Source: Phascolarctos cinereus
Taxonomy: Eukaryota; Chordata; Mammalia; Diprotodontia; Phascolarctidae
NCBI RefSeq assembly: GCF_002099425.1
Contig: NW_018344024.1
Location: 7,692,001-7,756,000, forward strand
Direction of reading: 5' to 3'
Length of the DNA: 64,000 nucleotides
Part shown: positions 23,235 to 35,024 of the stretch, piece by piece
How positions within the stretch are numbered: the stretch's first letter is position 1
Layout of the letters: each line of letters starts with the position of its first letter
Translations under genes and position numbers: made by a program
Notes under the pieces: model-generated
The model's input: only the letters and a program-made list of their open reading frames with translations
The model's database searches: none
What the model was told of the DNA's origin: nothing

Positions 23235-23790
23235 GTCCTTCTAGTGATGAATTTGTCTGATCTTATCTAGGCTGGTACCTCAAGACAAAGACAAAAGAAA
23301 CCCTTAGAAAATGACTGAAGTCCCTCAAATTCACTCACCCCTCCCTCCCTTTGAAGTGACCTACCTATCAAAAACCTTACCCCAAGCCTAACTAGGCCAC
23401 GAGGAAGTGAAAGTTCCCACCTGGAAAGCACATGGATTCCCCTTAGTCCATGCTACCAGTCTTTATTCAGGTCTGCATACCCCGTCTTCTTGCCCAGTAC
23501 AAAGAGAAATTCACTGGAACCCTTTGTGGCATTCTACTAAGACCAGAACAGCTGATTCTTTCAGGAGAAAACATCTAGGTCTTCCAGCAACCCTCCCCTG
23601 TCCTCTATCTCCTCTGGCCTCTGAAAAGTAAACTCCTGCTAACCATATCAACTTATGTTTTTGTTCCTATCAGTTCTCCAACTTCCTCACTGAGCTGTAC
23701 TCAATAAAGAGCTATAACCACTAAAAGTATTGGGCTAGTCTGATGCCTCTCATGTTGGAATAAGTTCTAGGACAAAGGCAGCTGGTCCTT
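23235..23790 (+). mobile_element. Solo-LTR-like fossil (endogenous retrovirus, family unassigned)
   Basis: The block has LTR-like composition (C-rich body) and a single caataaagagctataacc polyadenylation-type motif at about 23702, followed by a short ending. No gag, pol or env is next to it, so if it is retroviral it is a solo LTR. Borders are uncertain and no clean target-site duplication was found. Confidence 0.42.
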
Positions 23791-24054
23791 TTGGATGAAA
23801 GACATACAATCCATCAAGCCTGTACATAAAATCTTCCATCTTGGTAGTCCCATTAAGAGCTTACTTTCTATTGGCAGAGACTTTAAAGACGCAGAGTTAC
23901 TTCTTCCACATAATGTGGAGACATTAGAGTGGGACTTTTGTTCATATTATAACAATGACAATAATTATGACAATAACAACAATAACATCCACAACATTCA
24001 ACAATGTTGAAGGCCGACTTCCTGCTTCGTTTCACCATAGAGAGTGGGAGGAAG

Positions 24055-24262
24055 TGGGAAGCACTAGAAAGAGGGCTGTAGCTGGAGTCAGAAAACCTTG
24101 GTTCCATTCCTGCATCTGCCACTTACTACCTGTGTGAACTTGGGCAAGTCACTCAAACTTTCTAGGTCTTGGTTCCTCTTACATATAATGGAGGGGAATT
24201 CGAGTTGGACTAGATGGTCTTCTAAGGACATTTCTAGCTTGAAATCTATAGTCTATGAAGAT
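24055..24262 (+). mobile_element. MIR SINE (marsupial MIR/THER1 type), near full length
   Basis: Head (gctggagtcagaaaaccttg), core (tgtgtgaacttgggcaagtc) and the extended 3' end gttggactagatggtcttct ... gaaatctatagtctatgaa. Confidence 0.9.
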
Positions 24263-25165
24263 GGATAAAACCCACTGGAACTATGATGGTAGCTGTTTAC
24301 AAAATACCTTTTGAATGAGTGGTTTGTTGGACTGATCTATACAAACTTGCTGTATAAATACCCCATTTCCTATTGTCTTTCCTACCTCAATTTTAATTCT
24401 GCTCTTTGTTCTGTTTGTCCTCTAGATCACCTCATCTTTTGCACACCTTTTGTAAGTAGGATACTATTCAATAGCACTAAGCATCATTATATAGTGCTTT
24501 TCCCTTGCTAAGTTCTCTTGTAATCCAAAGTACCAGATCTTAAATATGTACGTGTGCATTTTTTTCTTCTTTCTTTAGAAGAAATAGTGATGGAGTTCTG
24601 TGACTGACAGCATGCCCTGCTGTCTAACGGCTTATCGTAATAAGTATGCTTTATATGCAGGAACTTTGTTTTGGGAGGAAATACTTGGAAAGATATATAG
24701 TTTTTGACATTTCAAGGAGGTCTCCACGTGAGTTATTGCTGAGCACTTAATGGCTGCCACATTTGTTTACACAGTCCCTGAACGACCAATGTCTAACTCA
24801 TTGTTGGGAAAGCGCTTTGGGATAATTTGTGTATGAAAGATTTCATATAAAACCAATGTTTATTCCTTCTCATTTTACCTTTCTGTAACTTGACGCATAA
24901 GAGAGCTTTTAAGCATAGCACGCAAGAAATTAAACACTCAACTCCTATTAACACTACAAGAAACTGAATTCTTGGGATTCTACCTTGGGGCACTCAAAAG
25001 AGGCCCCCAAGTATGGAGAGAAAGTCAATTCAAGCAATGACAAAGCAAAACTCAGATATTTATTTAGCTGCAGAGAGCTTTATGGGCATCTGGGATGCAA
25101 GTAATATGAATTATTTTGCTAGCATTTTCCTAGTGAAATTGAACTTAGTCTTCTTCAATCCATAT
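24263..25165. other. Unassigned stretch
   Basis: No named repeat and no coding pattern above chance. Confidence 0.45.
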
Positions 25166-25300
25166 ATGCATTTGTTTCTATATGCATGCATACACATACA
25201 CACATGTACATGTGTACATTTATGCACATATATGTAGGTATACTGCACATGTAAATATACAAATAGGTATGTATTTATATACATGCATATACAGGAATGT
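25166..25300. repeat. TACA/TATG simple repeat
   Basis: Imperfect alternating ATAC, TACATG and TATG units. Confidence 0.8.
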
Positions 25301-25742
25301 AATATAGCCAGCTTGAACTGGCTTATGAGAGTTGATTGTTAAATTTTCAGGGTGAGCATTTACATCTCAGAAACAGGCAAATACTCCAAATCAAGGTTTG
25401 ATTTTTTTGTTTTGTTGATTATCTAGACTTAAAAAATAATGAAGAAAATGTTAATAATGTAGATTAAATTTAAAAATGTGTTCAGTGTACGTCTCCCTGC
25501 AAAGAGCCAACTGTTAAACATTTAGTAGCACAGCCTTGCATGCACACACAAATATATGCACACTCTATACAATTATTTGTTATCTAGAATCCTGCAACTA
25601 AATCTCAAACAACTGTCACTTCTGTGCTTTCTCAGTTTGATGAGAATTGATGTTCATTATGATCACCCTGAGACACTTAAAGATCCTCAAGAGTCCTCCA
25701 ATCAGCAGAAAAAAGATGAAATTATACTGATTACAGTGATGT
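25301..25742. other. Unassigned stretch
   Basis: AT-rich. Nothing recognised. Confidence 0.45.
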
Positions 25743-25895
25743 GAAAGACAGTGTGTTATGGTGGTAGAGGGCTGGACTTGTAGTCAAGAAGATGTGGGTT
25801 CAGATTATGCTTATGATGCCAGGTGCATCACCCTGAACAATTCACTATTACTCAGCCTCAGGCATTTCTGTAGGAGTCTGAGTTAGAGACTGGTT
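25743..25895 (+). mobile_element. MIR SINE
   Basis: MIR head gacagtgtgttatggtggta, core atcaccctgaacaattcact and tactcagcctcaggcatt. Confidence 0.72.
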
Positions 25896-26042
25896 GAGCT
25901 CTAACTAGATGGAGAAAGTTCCCACCTCAAGAGATCAACTGTGCCAAAAATCACTGGTCCCTAAGTAATGGGCCAGTGTTAGGTAATGATTTATTGTATT
26001 CTAATTCTGACAATAGTTAACCCATCATGTTTGCCATATCAG

Positions 26043-26280
26043 TCAACACACTATTAAGAATCTACTATGTTCTTCTAGGCACTGTGCTAAGAAATACAGA
26101 TGCAAAGACAAAAGTGAAATAGTTTCTGTCCTCAGGAAACTGACATTCAAATGGGGAAGAAAACATGTATAAAGATAAGAATATACAGACTGTATACAAA
26201 ATAAATGCAAGGTAGTTTTGACAGGAAGGGCACTAGCAGCTTTCAAGAAAAGCTTCATATAGAAGGTGGCATATGTGATA
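26043..26280 (-). mobile_element. L2 LINE 3' end
   Basis: Antisense L2: tattaagaatctactatgtt, taggcactgtgctaagaaat, gtcctcaggaaactgacatt, then ggaagggcactagcagcttt and cttcatatagaaggtggcat. Confidence 0.85.
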
Positions 26281-26364
26281 ATTCCTTCTTAACCATAATA
26301 CATTATTCAATGACCATGCTAGACAATAGAGGTTACTGTGTAAGGTTAATTGAAACAAACACAT

Positions 26365-26420
26365 GCATGTGTGTGTATACATACACATACATATACATTC
26401 ATAAATAAATATACACATAT
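26365..26420. repeat. TACA/TATG simple repeat
   Basis: Imperfect tetranucleotide run. Confidence 0.75.
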
Positions 26421-26839
26421 TTATGTACTTTTCATGGATAAAGTTTAGGAATAGTTACTATCCATTAGAAATCAGAAAATTAGTAGATTGTGCTTATATT
26501 TTAATCTATTTTTTAAAAGTCTATTACTGTGCTTATTTGTGCTTATTTGCATCCCAAAATAATGTTTGACTTTTAAATTTGCAAAATGTATCTAAGTTTA
26601 ATCTCTAGTTCCTAAGATAACTTTTTTGAAGGTTTAAAAATGATTCCCTTTTGCTGTCCAAAAAAAAGTCAGAGGTACACGTTGATAGTTGTGCACAGAC
26701 CAAGAGGTGCATAAAGGGAAGAGTCAATGGCATGAAATAATGGGATGCCAGCATCAATAAGCTACCCAAGAAATTCACCCAATGTAATGAGTTCCCAATA
26801 TTTTTGGTGTTTTATGATAATTTTTGGTTTTTAATAGGC
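26421..26839. other. Unassigned stretch
   Basis: AT-rich with no named repeat. Confidence 0.45.
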
Positions 26840-26844
26840 ATGTT

Positions 26845-26955
26845 ATGGATGAGCATTTATTAGGTACCTAATATTGTCAATGACTCTGTGGGTTCAAAGG
26901 CAAAAGCAAACATATTCCTGTCCTCAAAGAGCTTACATTCTAATGGAAAATAGAA
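26845..26955 (-). mobile_element. L2 LINE 3' end
   Basis: Antisense L2: gagcatttattaggtaccta, gtcctcaaagagcttacatt. Confidence 0.82.
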
Positions 26956-27024
26956 TACGCTTTTTTTCCTTTTTCGTAACCTTGAAAGTGCTGGATTCCC
27001 CTCTCCCCATACTTAGATAAATGT

Positions 27025-27212
27025 TACAGAATATTAGAAGCTAAAAGGGATTATAAAGATCCATCTAGTCTAACTTTCTAATTTTATAGAAGAAGAAATA
27101 GAGACCCAGAGAGAAGTAATTTCCTAAGGTGGCACAATAAATTAATAATTAAGTTAGGATTAGAACCCTGGTCTCTTGACTCATTTCAGTGCTCTTTCCA
27201 CTATATCATTTT
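27025..27212 (-). mobile_element. MIR SINE (marsupial MIR/THER1 type)
   Basis: Antisense MIR: agatccatctagtctaactt, gaaatagagacccagagaga, taagttaggattagaaccct, agtgctctttccactatatc. Confidence 0.85.
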
Positions 27213-29054
27213 GGTTCTATGCTCCACACTGTTCTGCCAATTGCCAACTGCTGAATTGCCAGTAGTATTTCTTAATGTGTATGATAATTTTCTTTTCTGG
27301 ATACTTCACTGTTTGGGAACACACCAGGCAGTATCAGAGCTATTGTCGTGAATTCCCATCAGGAGAATCAGGTAACTTGAACATACAGTTGAGATTTAGA
27401 TGGAAGTGTAGTTTGTGGAAGTGAGTTTTAGAGTAACGAAAACAAGAAAATAGTGACTTGTTTTGATAACAAAGGGAATGGTGGCCCATGATTATAGCTT
27501 AATCTCTACACACTATCTTATATTTGGTTGTAACTTTCATAGTCATAGACAGCGAGCATTGATAAGGATTGTCAGTGTTCTAATGGTAGGCATAAAACAA
27601 GTGATTAGATATTCCTGTTAGTTCTTTGCCATCAAGTTTATTCAGATTAGAGATACCAGGAAAGAAAACAAAAGAGTAAGAGCTAAGAATTCAGAGTTTT
27701 AACTCAAAAAGCAACCTTTGGAAAGGTGAAAAATCACTAGGTGACTTTTCTTCACCTAGTCCCAGTATTTTGGAAATCTAATCAGTTTCACCTTTCGTTC
27801 ACGTTTACAACCCAACTAAATTTTTGTTCTCTGCCTTTTGTTTTTCACCTTTCTCAACTGCTGTCGAATTTTTTTTTTTGTAAATCATTTACCCCATAAG
27901 CATGCTTTGTTATGGAAAGGGCAAGTACTAGGAAAAACCAGAGTCAGCAAGACTGTGTATGATGATCTTTGAAACTAGCCCTTGATAAGAGTTTACTGGA
28001 TGTAATTCCACTTAGCGAAGGTAGGGATCATTAAACAGGATGGATACAGTGATTACAGCATAATTATACACTGTGGTTATAATTTCTTGCAAATGAAATG
28101 TACATATTTCTAATATGGGAAATAATGTACAAGAGCCCATGGCATAGAGGAGGGAAAATTAAAATGCTATTTAGCATAAGCATGAGGGCAAAGGAGGAAA
28201 ATCAGTGAGTGTGGGAAGAGGCTGGTATATCCTGTGAGAACCTAATGAAAGAATTGCATGTGGTAATCTTTTTGCATAAAAGCAAAAGGCAAAGAGAGAT
28301 CAAATATGACTCTACTAAACCCCTTGAACATCTAGGAAGATTTCAAAACATTGGTAAATGATGTCCATGAGCAAGTACTGTTACTAAACTTGGTAAGACT
28401 GTGGGCAAAGGACACATTTGAGTTGAAGGTGTCAGGAGCTTAAAAATATAGCATGTGGGGAAAATAATTCAAAGAGGAAATGAGGTTAAAAATAAAGGTT
28501 CATTTTTTTAAACTCACATTTTATATCTTCTCTTAATGAGAAAAAATGAAGCAAATAATTTTGGAAAATTAAGTAGTAGTAATTAATGCATGGTTCTGTT
28601 GCAATCTCCATCATTGGAGGGAATGCCTACATTGATGAGATTACAGATATATTGGAATACTGGAATAAATAGTAATTACCTTGCAGCCTCTAGTTTGTGT
28701 TTAGTGGCTCTGCTCCTCTACTCAGCATCGGGCAGCTATCTTCAGATTCACTCTTATGGTGCTCTTGTTCTTGAACCTTCCTTCTGCCCCAGCCCCAGAA
28801 GGGCATGAGTTGGGTTCTCAGAGGGATTGACCATCTTCCTATCCCAGAGTGGCTATACTCATGGTTGGACTGCCCTAGGCATCTCCTGCCCTCCCATTAG
28901 GTTGTTTTTGACATTCTCTTACCCTATACCACACCTGTTTTTGTGTCGGGTGAATTAATTCTTCATTATAGACCTGAAATGACTTACCTAATTAATTGCC
29001 AATCAATTGCCATGACCTTCCAGATACCTGAGGAATTCTTTCCCAATACCATGC
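27213..29054. other. Unassigned stretch
   Basis: About 1.8 kb without a repeat I can name. The part at 28690-28980 is more GC-rich than its surroundings. Open frames here do not exceed 72 codons and have no motif. Confidence 0.45.
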
Positions 29055-29395
29055 AGAGGTGAAAGGGATCTTAGGGATCACCTAGTAGAGGAGTTCTTAC
29101 ATTCTGCATCATGGATCCCTTTGGCAGTCTGGTGATGTCTGTGGACCCCTTCTCAGAATAATGTTCTTAAGTGAATAAGATAAAAATATATGGGATGATG
29201 TATAGTTATCAAGATATTTTAAAAAATGACCAATTCATGGACCCCAGTTTAAGAACCTGGATCTAGCCAGATTCCCTCACTGACAGATACAGTAATCAGT
29301 CCCAGAGAGGTTGTGATTTGTTCAGTTATACAAGTAGCACCACTGTGATTCGAACCCAGATGCTCTGACTACAGATGCAGTTTTTTACCACACCA
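29055..29395 (-). mobile_element. MIR SINE, split by a hAT-like element
   Basis: The left piece (29055-29088) is gtgaaagggatcttagggat and the right piece (29261-29395) is agccagattccctcactgac ... cagtcccagagaggttgtga ... gtgattcgaacccagatgct. Together they read as one antisense MIR with 29089-29260 inserted. Confidence 0.78.
29089..29260. mobile_element. hAT-like non-autonomous DNA transposon
   Basis: Ends are near inverted repeats (ggagttcttac ... and ... gtttaagaacctgg). The inside has atcatggatccctttggcag and gtggaccccttctcagaata. Interrupts a MIR. A second copy lies at 55424-55603. hAT membership is inferred from end sequence and memory of this family. Confidence 0.62.
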
Positions 29396-30221
29396 GAGTC
29401 CCCCTTATGTAGACTGGCTACAGGAATATCACTTTGTATGGTTTCAGAAGTTGTGACTTGGGTCCAGAGGGAGAGATCAGGTCAGCCCTGGGGTCATCTC
29501 TGCAGACATTGGTAATGTTAGCATCAGGCTTCCAGGAGATTAGACAGAGATGCTCATTCAATAAAGTCAAAAGGATTTTATCTCCTTAAAGCATTGAGGG
29601 AAATGAGTTTATAGATAACTCAACTATGACTGGGCCCTGTGGACATTATCCCTTAACTTTCACGGATATGGCACATGCTGCTAACCTCATGGATTTTGTG
29701 ATTTAGAACCTTTTGCAGCCCTGGGTAGAGAGAGCAGGATTCCTGCTGCTGGGGTCTCCTCCATATTACTGAGGCTGGATAAGTGGATAGTCTGCAAAAT
29801 GAGACCACCACTCAGGCTCCTATTGGTGTGTGGTCATTTCACAATTTGCCAATTTCTTACAGTGCTTTAGATTGCTATAATCCCATCATTTAAAAAAGTC
29901 TTATTATTACTATTCACTCTGTGTAGATGATTTACAATTTTGAGGAAAACCTCCCTCTGCTTTTAATCTGACACTGGCAAAGGGTTTCACGTTTTGCTTC
30001 TGAAGTGCACTCTCTCTCTACAGAGAAATAAATAGGCCTTCTAGGTCTTGCAAAATCAGAATAATAACATTGTATCATGTACTGCTCAAAATTCAAGGCT
30101 GGGCAGAGGTGTTTTCTTTCTCCCTTACTGAAAAACAGTTAAGAGTGAATATTAAACAAGGGCTGGGGCAAGGGAAGGAGAATGCACTCATAGATTTTTG
30201 TCTTCTTTCCATGCTTTAAAG
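29396..30221. other. Unassigned stretch
   Basis: About 800 bases. The block at 29690-29830 has repeated gctgctggggtctc-like GC-rich text that could be an old LTR, which I cannot establish. No coding pattern. Confidence 0.4.
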
Positions 30222-30415
30222 TAGAAACATCTTAAACGTAGAAGGGACCTCAGAGGCAATCTAGTCTAATCCTTTCATTTTATGGATGAGGACATAGGCT
30301 TACAGAGTCTGTAGACTAGCCCAAGGTCACAAGGTAGTAAGTGGTAAAAGGAGAATTTGAACTCAAGTCTTTAAACATCAAATATATAACTGTACCATAG
30401 CACTCTGCTTCCCAA
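30222..30415 (-). mobile_element. MIR SINE (marsupial MIR/THER1 type)
   Basis: Antisense MIR: agaagggacctcagaggcaa, tctagtctaatcctttcatt, gcccaaggtcacaaggtagt, gagaatttgaactcaagtct. Confidence 0.88.
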
Positions 30416-30574
30416 GGGAAGACACATGCAGCACCTTGGTTTCCTAGTTAGTTTATCCTTTATATACTAATCGGGCCCCGCTCTCCTTAGCATCCGAGAT
30501 CTGCTCGAGACATTTAAGGTGTTATGACCAAAGAGACTTTTTGAAGTCCTAGTTGTGATAATAGGGTCATAGGG

Positions 30575-30960
30575 TCATACTTCTGGAATTGGAAGGGATC
30601 TTACAGACCATTTAGTTCAGCCTTATAATTTTATAGACAGTTGTCCAGCTAAATTACCCATAATTTTGACGTCTTTAAAACATGATGAGCATATCTTAAT
30701 GCTTTTTAAAAAAATTCCCTTCTTAAAAATCCCTGACAAATGGCCATTCAGCCTCTGCTTAAACTGTTGCGGGGAGAGGGAAGTTACAACCTCTCAGGGC
30801 AGGTCATTGTAGTTTTGGTTATCTCTAATCATGAGGAAATTCTTTCTTATAATGAGCTAAAACTTGCCTCCAGATGACTTTAACTTGAAGTTCTGGTTCT
30901 GACTTGGTGAGCCAAAAAGAATAAGGCTCATTACTCTCCTTCAAATACAATCACAATAAC
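30575..30960 (-). mobile_element. CR1/L3 LINE 3' part
   Basis: Antisense CR1/L3: gaattggaagggatcttaca, attcagcctctgcttaaact, gaggaaattctttcttataa, gttctggttctgacttggtg, ctccttcaaatac. Old and diverged. Confidence 0.75.
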
Positions 30961-31023
30961 TCCCCTAAGTTTTCCATTCTCTAGGCTTGCTTCTGCTAGG
31001 TTGGAGGCCTAGGACTTTGGCGG

Positions 31024-31116
31024 CTTCTTCTTCTTCTTCTTCTTCTTTCTTTTTCTTCTTCTTCTTCTTCTTCTTCTTCTTCTTCTTCTTTTCTCCTCCT
31101 CCTCCTCCTCCTCCTT
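31024..31116. repeat. (CTT)n / (CTC)n array
   Basis: About 24 CTT units with one break, then about eight CTC units. It abuts the tail end of a minus-strand SINE, so on that strand it is an expanded (GAG)n(AAG)n tail. Confidence 0.97.
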
Positions 31117-31218
31117 GTTCAGGGTGACAGAGCTAGTAAGTGTCTAAGGCTGGATTTGAATTCAGGTTCTCCTGAGTTCAGGGCTGGTGCTTTATCCACT
31201 GCATCACCTAGCTGCCCT
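31117..31218 (-). mobile_element. tRNA-derived SINE (A-tailed WSINE1/WALLSI type), truncated
   Basis: Antisense head of the marsupial tRNA SINE: ggatttgaattcaggttctc, ctgagttcagggctggtgct, tatccactgcatcacctagc, tgccct. The tail side faces the CTT array. Confidence 0.8.
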
Positions 31219-31596
31219 GACATGCATTTCTTATGACAAACGATTACCCAAGAGGCAACAGAAATACATTTTTGAAAAAAAAAATAGCTTTCTTTAGCCT
31301 TTCAGTTAGCTAGCCCTAAAGACAGCCCCGTCCAGTAAGACTGAAAAGCTGTCACAGAAGTAGGAAAAAGCACTGAACACGTTGGGCAGAGAAGCAGAGA
31401 CTCTGAGCTTCATGCCCCTGGCTCACCACTGCATGGCTCCTAAATTATGACTTGTCTAGTCTTTCAACCCTTAAAACCTACCCACAAGTATTTGTAGGAT
31501 TCCTACATACATATTTCTGTAAGTAATCTCAACATTTAGGCCCTCTTTTTCAAGACTTGCTAAATGACATTATGATAGTGTACCATGCCATTTAAA
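31219..31596. other. Unassigned stretch
   Basis: Short non-repetitive segment. Nothing recognised. Confidence 0.45.
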
Positions 31597-31850
31597 GGGC
31601 AGCTAGGTGGCACAGTGGATAGAGCCCTGGGCCTGGAGTCAGGAAGATTTGGGTTCAAATATGGCCTCAGACACTTTACTAACTGTGTGACCCTGCGTAA
31701 GTCACTTACCCCTGTTTGCCTCAGTTTCCTTATCTGTAAAATGAGCTGGAGAAGGAAATGGCAAACCACTCTAGTACCTTTACCAAGAAAACCCCAAATG
31801 GGGCCATGAAGAGTCAGACATTACTGAAACGACTGGACATCAGCAAGTGC
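31597..31850 (+). mobile_element. tRNA-derived SINE, MAR1-like with BovB/RTE-type tail, full length
   Basis: Best-preserved copy in the window: gggcagctaggtggcacagt, ggtggcacagtggatagagc, tttgggttcaaatatggcct, then gagaaggaaatggcaaacca and aaatggggccatgaagagtc ... gaaacgactggac. No target-site duplication is visible. Confidence 0.93.
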
Positions 31851-32004
31851 TATATTGGAGGGAGAAGGGGATTCCTGGTGGGAACACATTGCCATTAAGG
31901 TGGGTGAGATATCTGTACAGGGGGTCTAAGCAGAGCATTTCAAATACATAAAACATTTGTACTTAATGGAAAGTGAAGCCAGAAATGAAAAAATGAATGA
32001 ATTA

Positions 32005-32135
32005 CACCTAAATGTAAAGCACTATGCTACACTCTTTTATTTGTATACTATGCGTAAAAGTAAGATAGCCCTGACATCAAAGTGCTTATATATGAGATGG
32101 CACATATAGAGGGGTGTGACCAAGGAGGAATGCTT
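32005..32135 (-). mobile_element. L2 LINE fragment
   Basis: Antisense L2, weak: gtaaagcactatgctacact, cctgacatcaaagtgcttat. Confidence 0.5.
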
Positions 32136-32344
32136 TAGTTTGGGAATTTGTGGAAACAGTGAGTAGAACCAATGAAGTGTTGATTGATAAACCAATTCCA
32201 ATGCCAAAGGCAGTATTAATTTGATTAAATTTCCAGAGCTGGAAAAAGTATATGGGGTAGAAGGAAGGAAAAGGAGGGAAGGCCAAGAAGATGGCCCAGG
32301 TCGAATACACCATGGAGTGATGGGTCAACTAGGAATAGTAGACA

Positions 32345-32552
32345 CATGTGTGCATATACATATACGTATATACATACATACATACTACATATATATATAT
32401 GTATATATATTATATACACACACACATATGGAGAGACAGACAGAGAGAGAGAACAAGGGAGAGACAGAGACAGAGAGAATGAGACAGAAAGCAAGAGAGG
32501 AAGAAAGAGAGAAGAAGAGAGATAGAAAGACTGAAACAGAGAGAGAGGATCC
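32345..32552. repeat. TATG/TA repeat followed by GA-rich repeat
   Basis: An alternating purine-pyrimidine TACATA/TATG run to about 32428 is followed by an imperfect GAGACA/GAGA run. Frames of over 110 codons here on both strands are artefacts. Confidence 0.93.
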
Positions 32553-33243
32553 CCACTCATGATGGCCTTGTATATATTCTGATAACTCATTTAAATATAT
32601 CATTTTCAATATATTTATTGTGTAAGTATCTAAATGACCCAATATAGAATATCATATTGCAAGTGACTTCTGAATTATTCAGTCAGCATAACCTGCCAAA
32701 TTTGAGTTGTTTTGCTTTAACCTTTATCTGGGTTCTCCATCCTCCATTTAGTATTATAGCAATCCAGGATCTTTACTCCACTGCTGAGTTATTTCCCCTT
32801 GATTTTAGATATATCATGAGCTGGGGAATTCTGTTTGTAGTCTTATGTGGGTGCTTTGTTACAAACATCTGAAGGCTGACTTTGTGGTTGTGTGGGCTCC
32901 CAGAGGGGGAACCCTAGAAGTAGATGGTTCAATTTAAACCTTTTTAGAAATCTGCACAATAACATGGCACTGTGTTCGCTTTCTCCTTGCTATGGAGCTG
33001 CAGTCTGCTGATCTGACTGCCTGTGCTTATGATGCCCTTCTTTGCTCCTTGACCAACAAAAAGACTGTTCTCACAGTCTAGGGTTAGTTAGAGAGCTGAA
33101 TTTTCATTTATTCCTTTTGGTGACTTTGGAGACACAGATCTGTTTCTTGTTTGTAGCAAGAGTGTAAAACATTTGCATGATGTTCTCATCAAGGACTATA
33201 GATAATTCTGTCAAGCATTTGTTAATTGCTTATTATTTTCAAA
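32553..33243. other. Unassigned stretch
   Basis: No named repeat. The last 60 bases hold a short L2-like tail (aagcatttgttaattgctta). Confidence 0.45.
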
Positions 33244-33441
33244 GATGTATGTATATATGTGTATGTATACATGTTTATATACATATATGTATATCTCTAA
33301 TATATGTGTTTATATAAATACATATATGTATAAATGTGTGTATATAAGTTTTCTATATATATTTCATACATATATGTAGAGAGGAAGAAAGAGAGGGGAG
33401 AGAGGGAGGGGAGAGAGAGAGGGAAGGAGGGAGGGAGATAC
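33244..33441. repeat. TATG/TA repeat followed by GA-rich repeat
   Basis: TATG/TACA section to about 33375, then gagagggagg-type purine run. Same two-part order as at 32345-32552. Confidence 0.93.
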
Positions 33442-33649
33442 AGACACAGAGCAAATACGATGGTTGGTGAATTTAAAGAGACAAAAATATTGCGTCCATC
33501 ACTTAAGGAAAGTGAAGATAAGCTGGGCCTCCAAGCTGTTGTTTCCACATGTTTTTTTTTGGTGAGGTGACAGCTTAAGAGACCTACAATCTTACTGTTT
33601 CTTCACTTTCCAAGTTTTCCATCACTTATAGAGAGGGGCAGTCTGGAGT

Positions 33650-34250
33650 CAATGCAGAGCATCTTAGAATAGTTATGCATATGCAAATAGCAACATTCAG
33701 TTAACCTGAATGTGGCAAAAAGGGGGCTCACAATGATCTTCGAACTCAGATTTTCTCAGCCAAATGCATGTCCCAGCCTCCAGAGAAGTTCTTTGAAGGG
33801 GAGGTGAGGCTGGGGCAGAATAGGGGGAGGAGGGAACATAATGGAAACGAAAAGCCATCTTCACCAAGTGAATTTACTCTAGTGGATGAGAAAGGACGTG
33901 CTCCCTGCCATGCAGGTAGCATGTTTGGCAGTGACGCGAGCAGATTATTTGTTCTTTTTGCCTGACACTGAACTCAAGAATGCATTGTGGGAAAACCCAT
34001 TCTGACATATGACACAGTGCAAAGGAAGATCACAGCGTGAAGCAGCATCAAGGGGTTTCTATGGCCTTGATGCACTTGGGCCCAGCACGGGGCCTCAGAG
34101 ATGAGTGGCTCTTCCCACTGAAGCAGTGGGGCAATTTGCACAGCTCTTGTGAGAGTCCCTGGTGAAGCTGCTCTCAAAGCTCCCGTGTAAACTGGGCCAA
34201 AAAGGAAAGGAAAGACCCTGCCCCCTGCCTCGAGAGACACAAAAGGAGAC
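33650..34250. other. Non-repetitive block, possible conserved non-coding element
   Basis: About 600 bases with no repeat I can name, higher GC than the flanks and several CpGs kept (gtgacgcgagcag at 33932, agcacggggcc at 34084). It contains a perfect octamer ATGCAAAT at 33681-33688. No splice-bounded open frame was found. Enhancer function is only a guess. Confidence 0.3.
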
Positions 34251-35024
34251 ATTTCAAAAGGAGCTTAGTTAAAAGGGGGAAAAATGATATACAAATATTG
34301 GAAGAAAATAGGAATGTGTTTTAAAAGGAGAACCAGGAGCAAGAAAGAGAGCAAGATAGAGATGATGGAGAGAAATGCAGAGTCAAAATGAGGTTTTAAA
34401 AAATATACAGAATTTTAAGTGAAATACTATAATGAAAAATAACAACGGAACCTGATTTATTTTGATTAAAGTGTCCTTACCCCTCACCCTTAACGTCTAT
34501 ATAATTTCAGAGGTCCAAATAAAGGTTTACATAAAGAAGAGAAAAAAGAAGCTAACATTCCTAATCAATGTTCTTTACTATTCTTTCTTTCTCTGAGTAA
34601 AGGGCCCTCCTGTATTCAATCTCCCTTGTTTCTCCTGCTTATCATAATATGCCACTTTTTGTTCATCAAATTTACATTTCAAAAATTCTGTATTGCTGCT
34701 ATACATTAATTATTAAATCTTTCATCAGTCCCTTCTGTAGAAGCATTTTAAACTTTGATTTCACTATCCATTCTGGGGAAAATAAGCTTTAATCATGTCC
34801 CCTTTCTAGTGGGTAGTTTCCCTTTTCTCACCCTATAAAGTATGTACTATGTGTATGCACGAGATGCACTTAGAAACTAAGCCCCTTGTTAAAACATAGC
34901 ATAAAAAGTACTTGAAACTGAGCATTCTTATTTTTCCGTGTTACTGCAGGGAGTACCAGGTGGTTGTGGCCTGAACATTAGGCTCATTTAGGGTTTATGT
35001 TTTAACCAAGATTACATTATTTCA
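34251..35024. other. Unassigned stretch
   Basis: AT-rich. No named repeat or coding pattern. Confidence 0.45.

Noticed and set aside
23935-24010. Short AAC/AAT-rich run as a possible array
   Set aside because: Only a few imperfect units, with none of the SINE-tail structure seen at the other arrays.
32221-32642. Overlapping frames above 80 codons on both strands
   Set aside because: Simple-repeat translation (TATG and GA runs).
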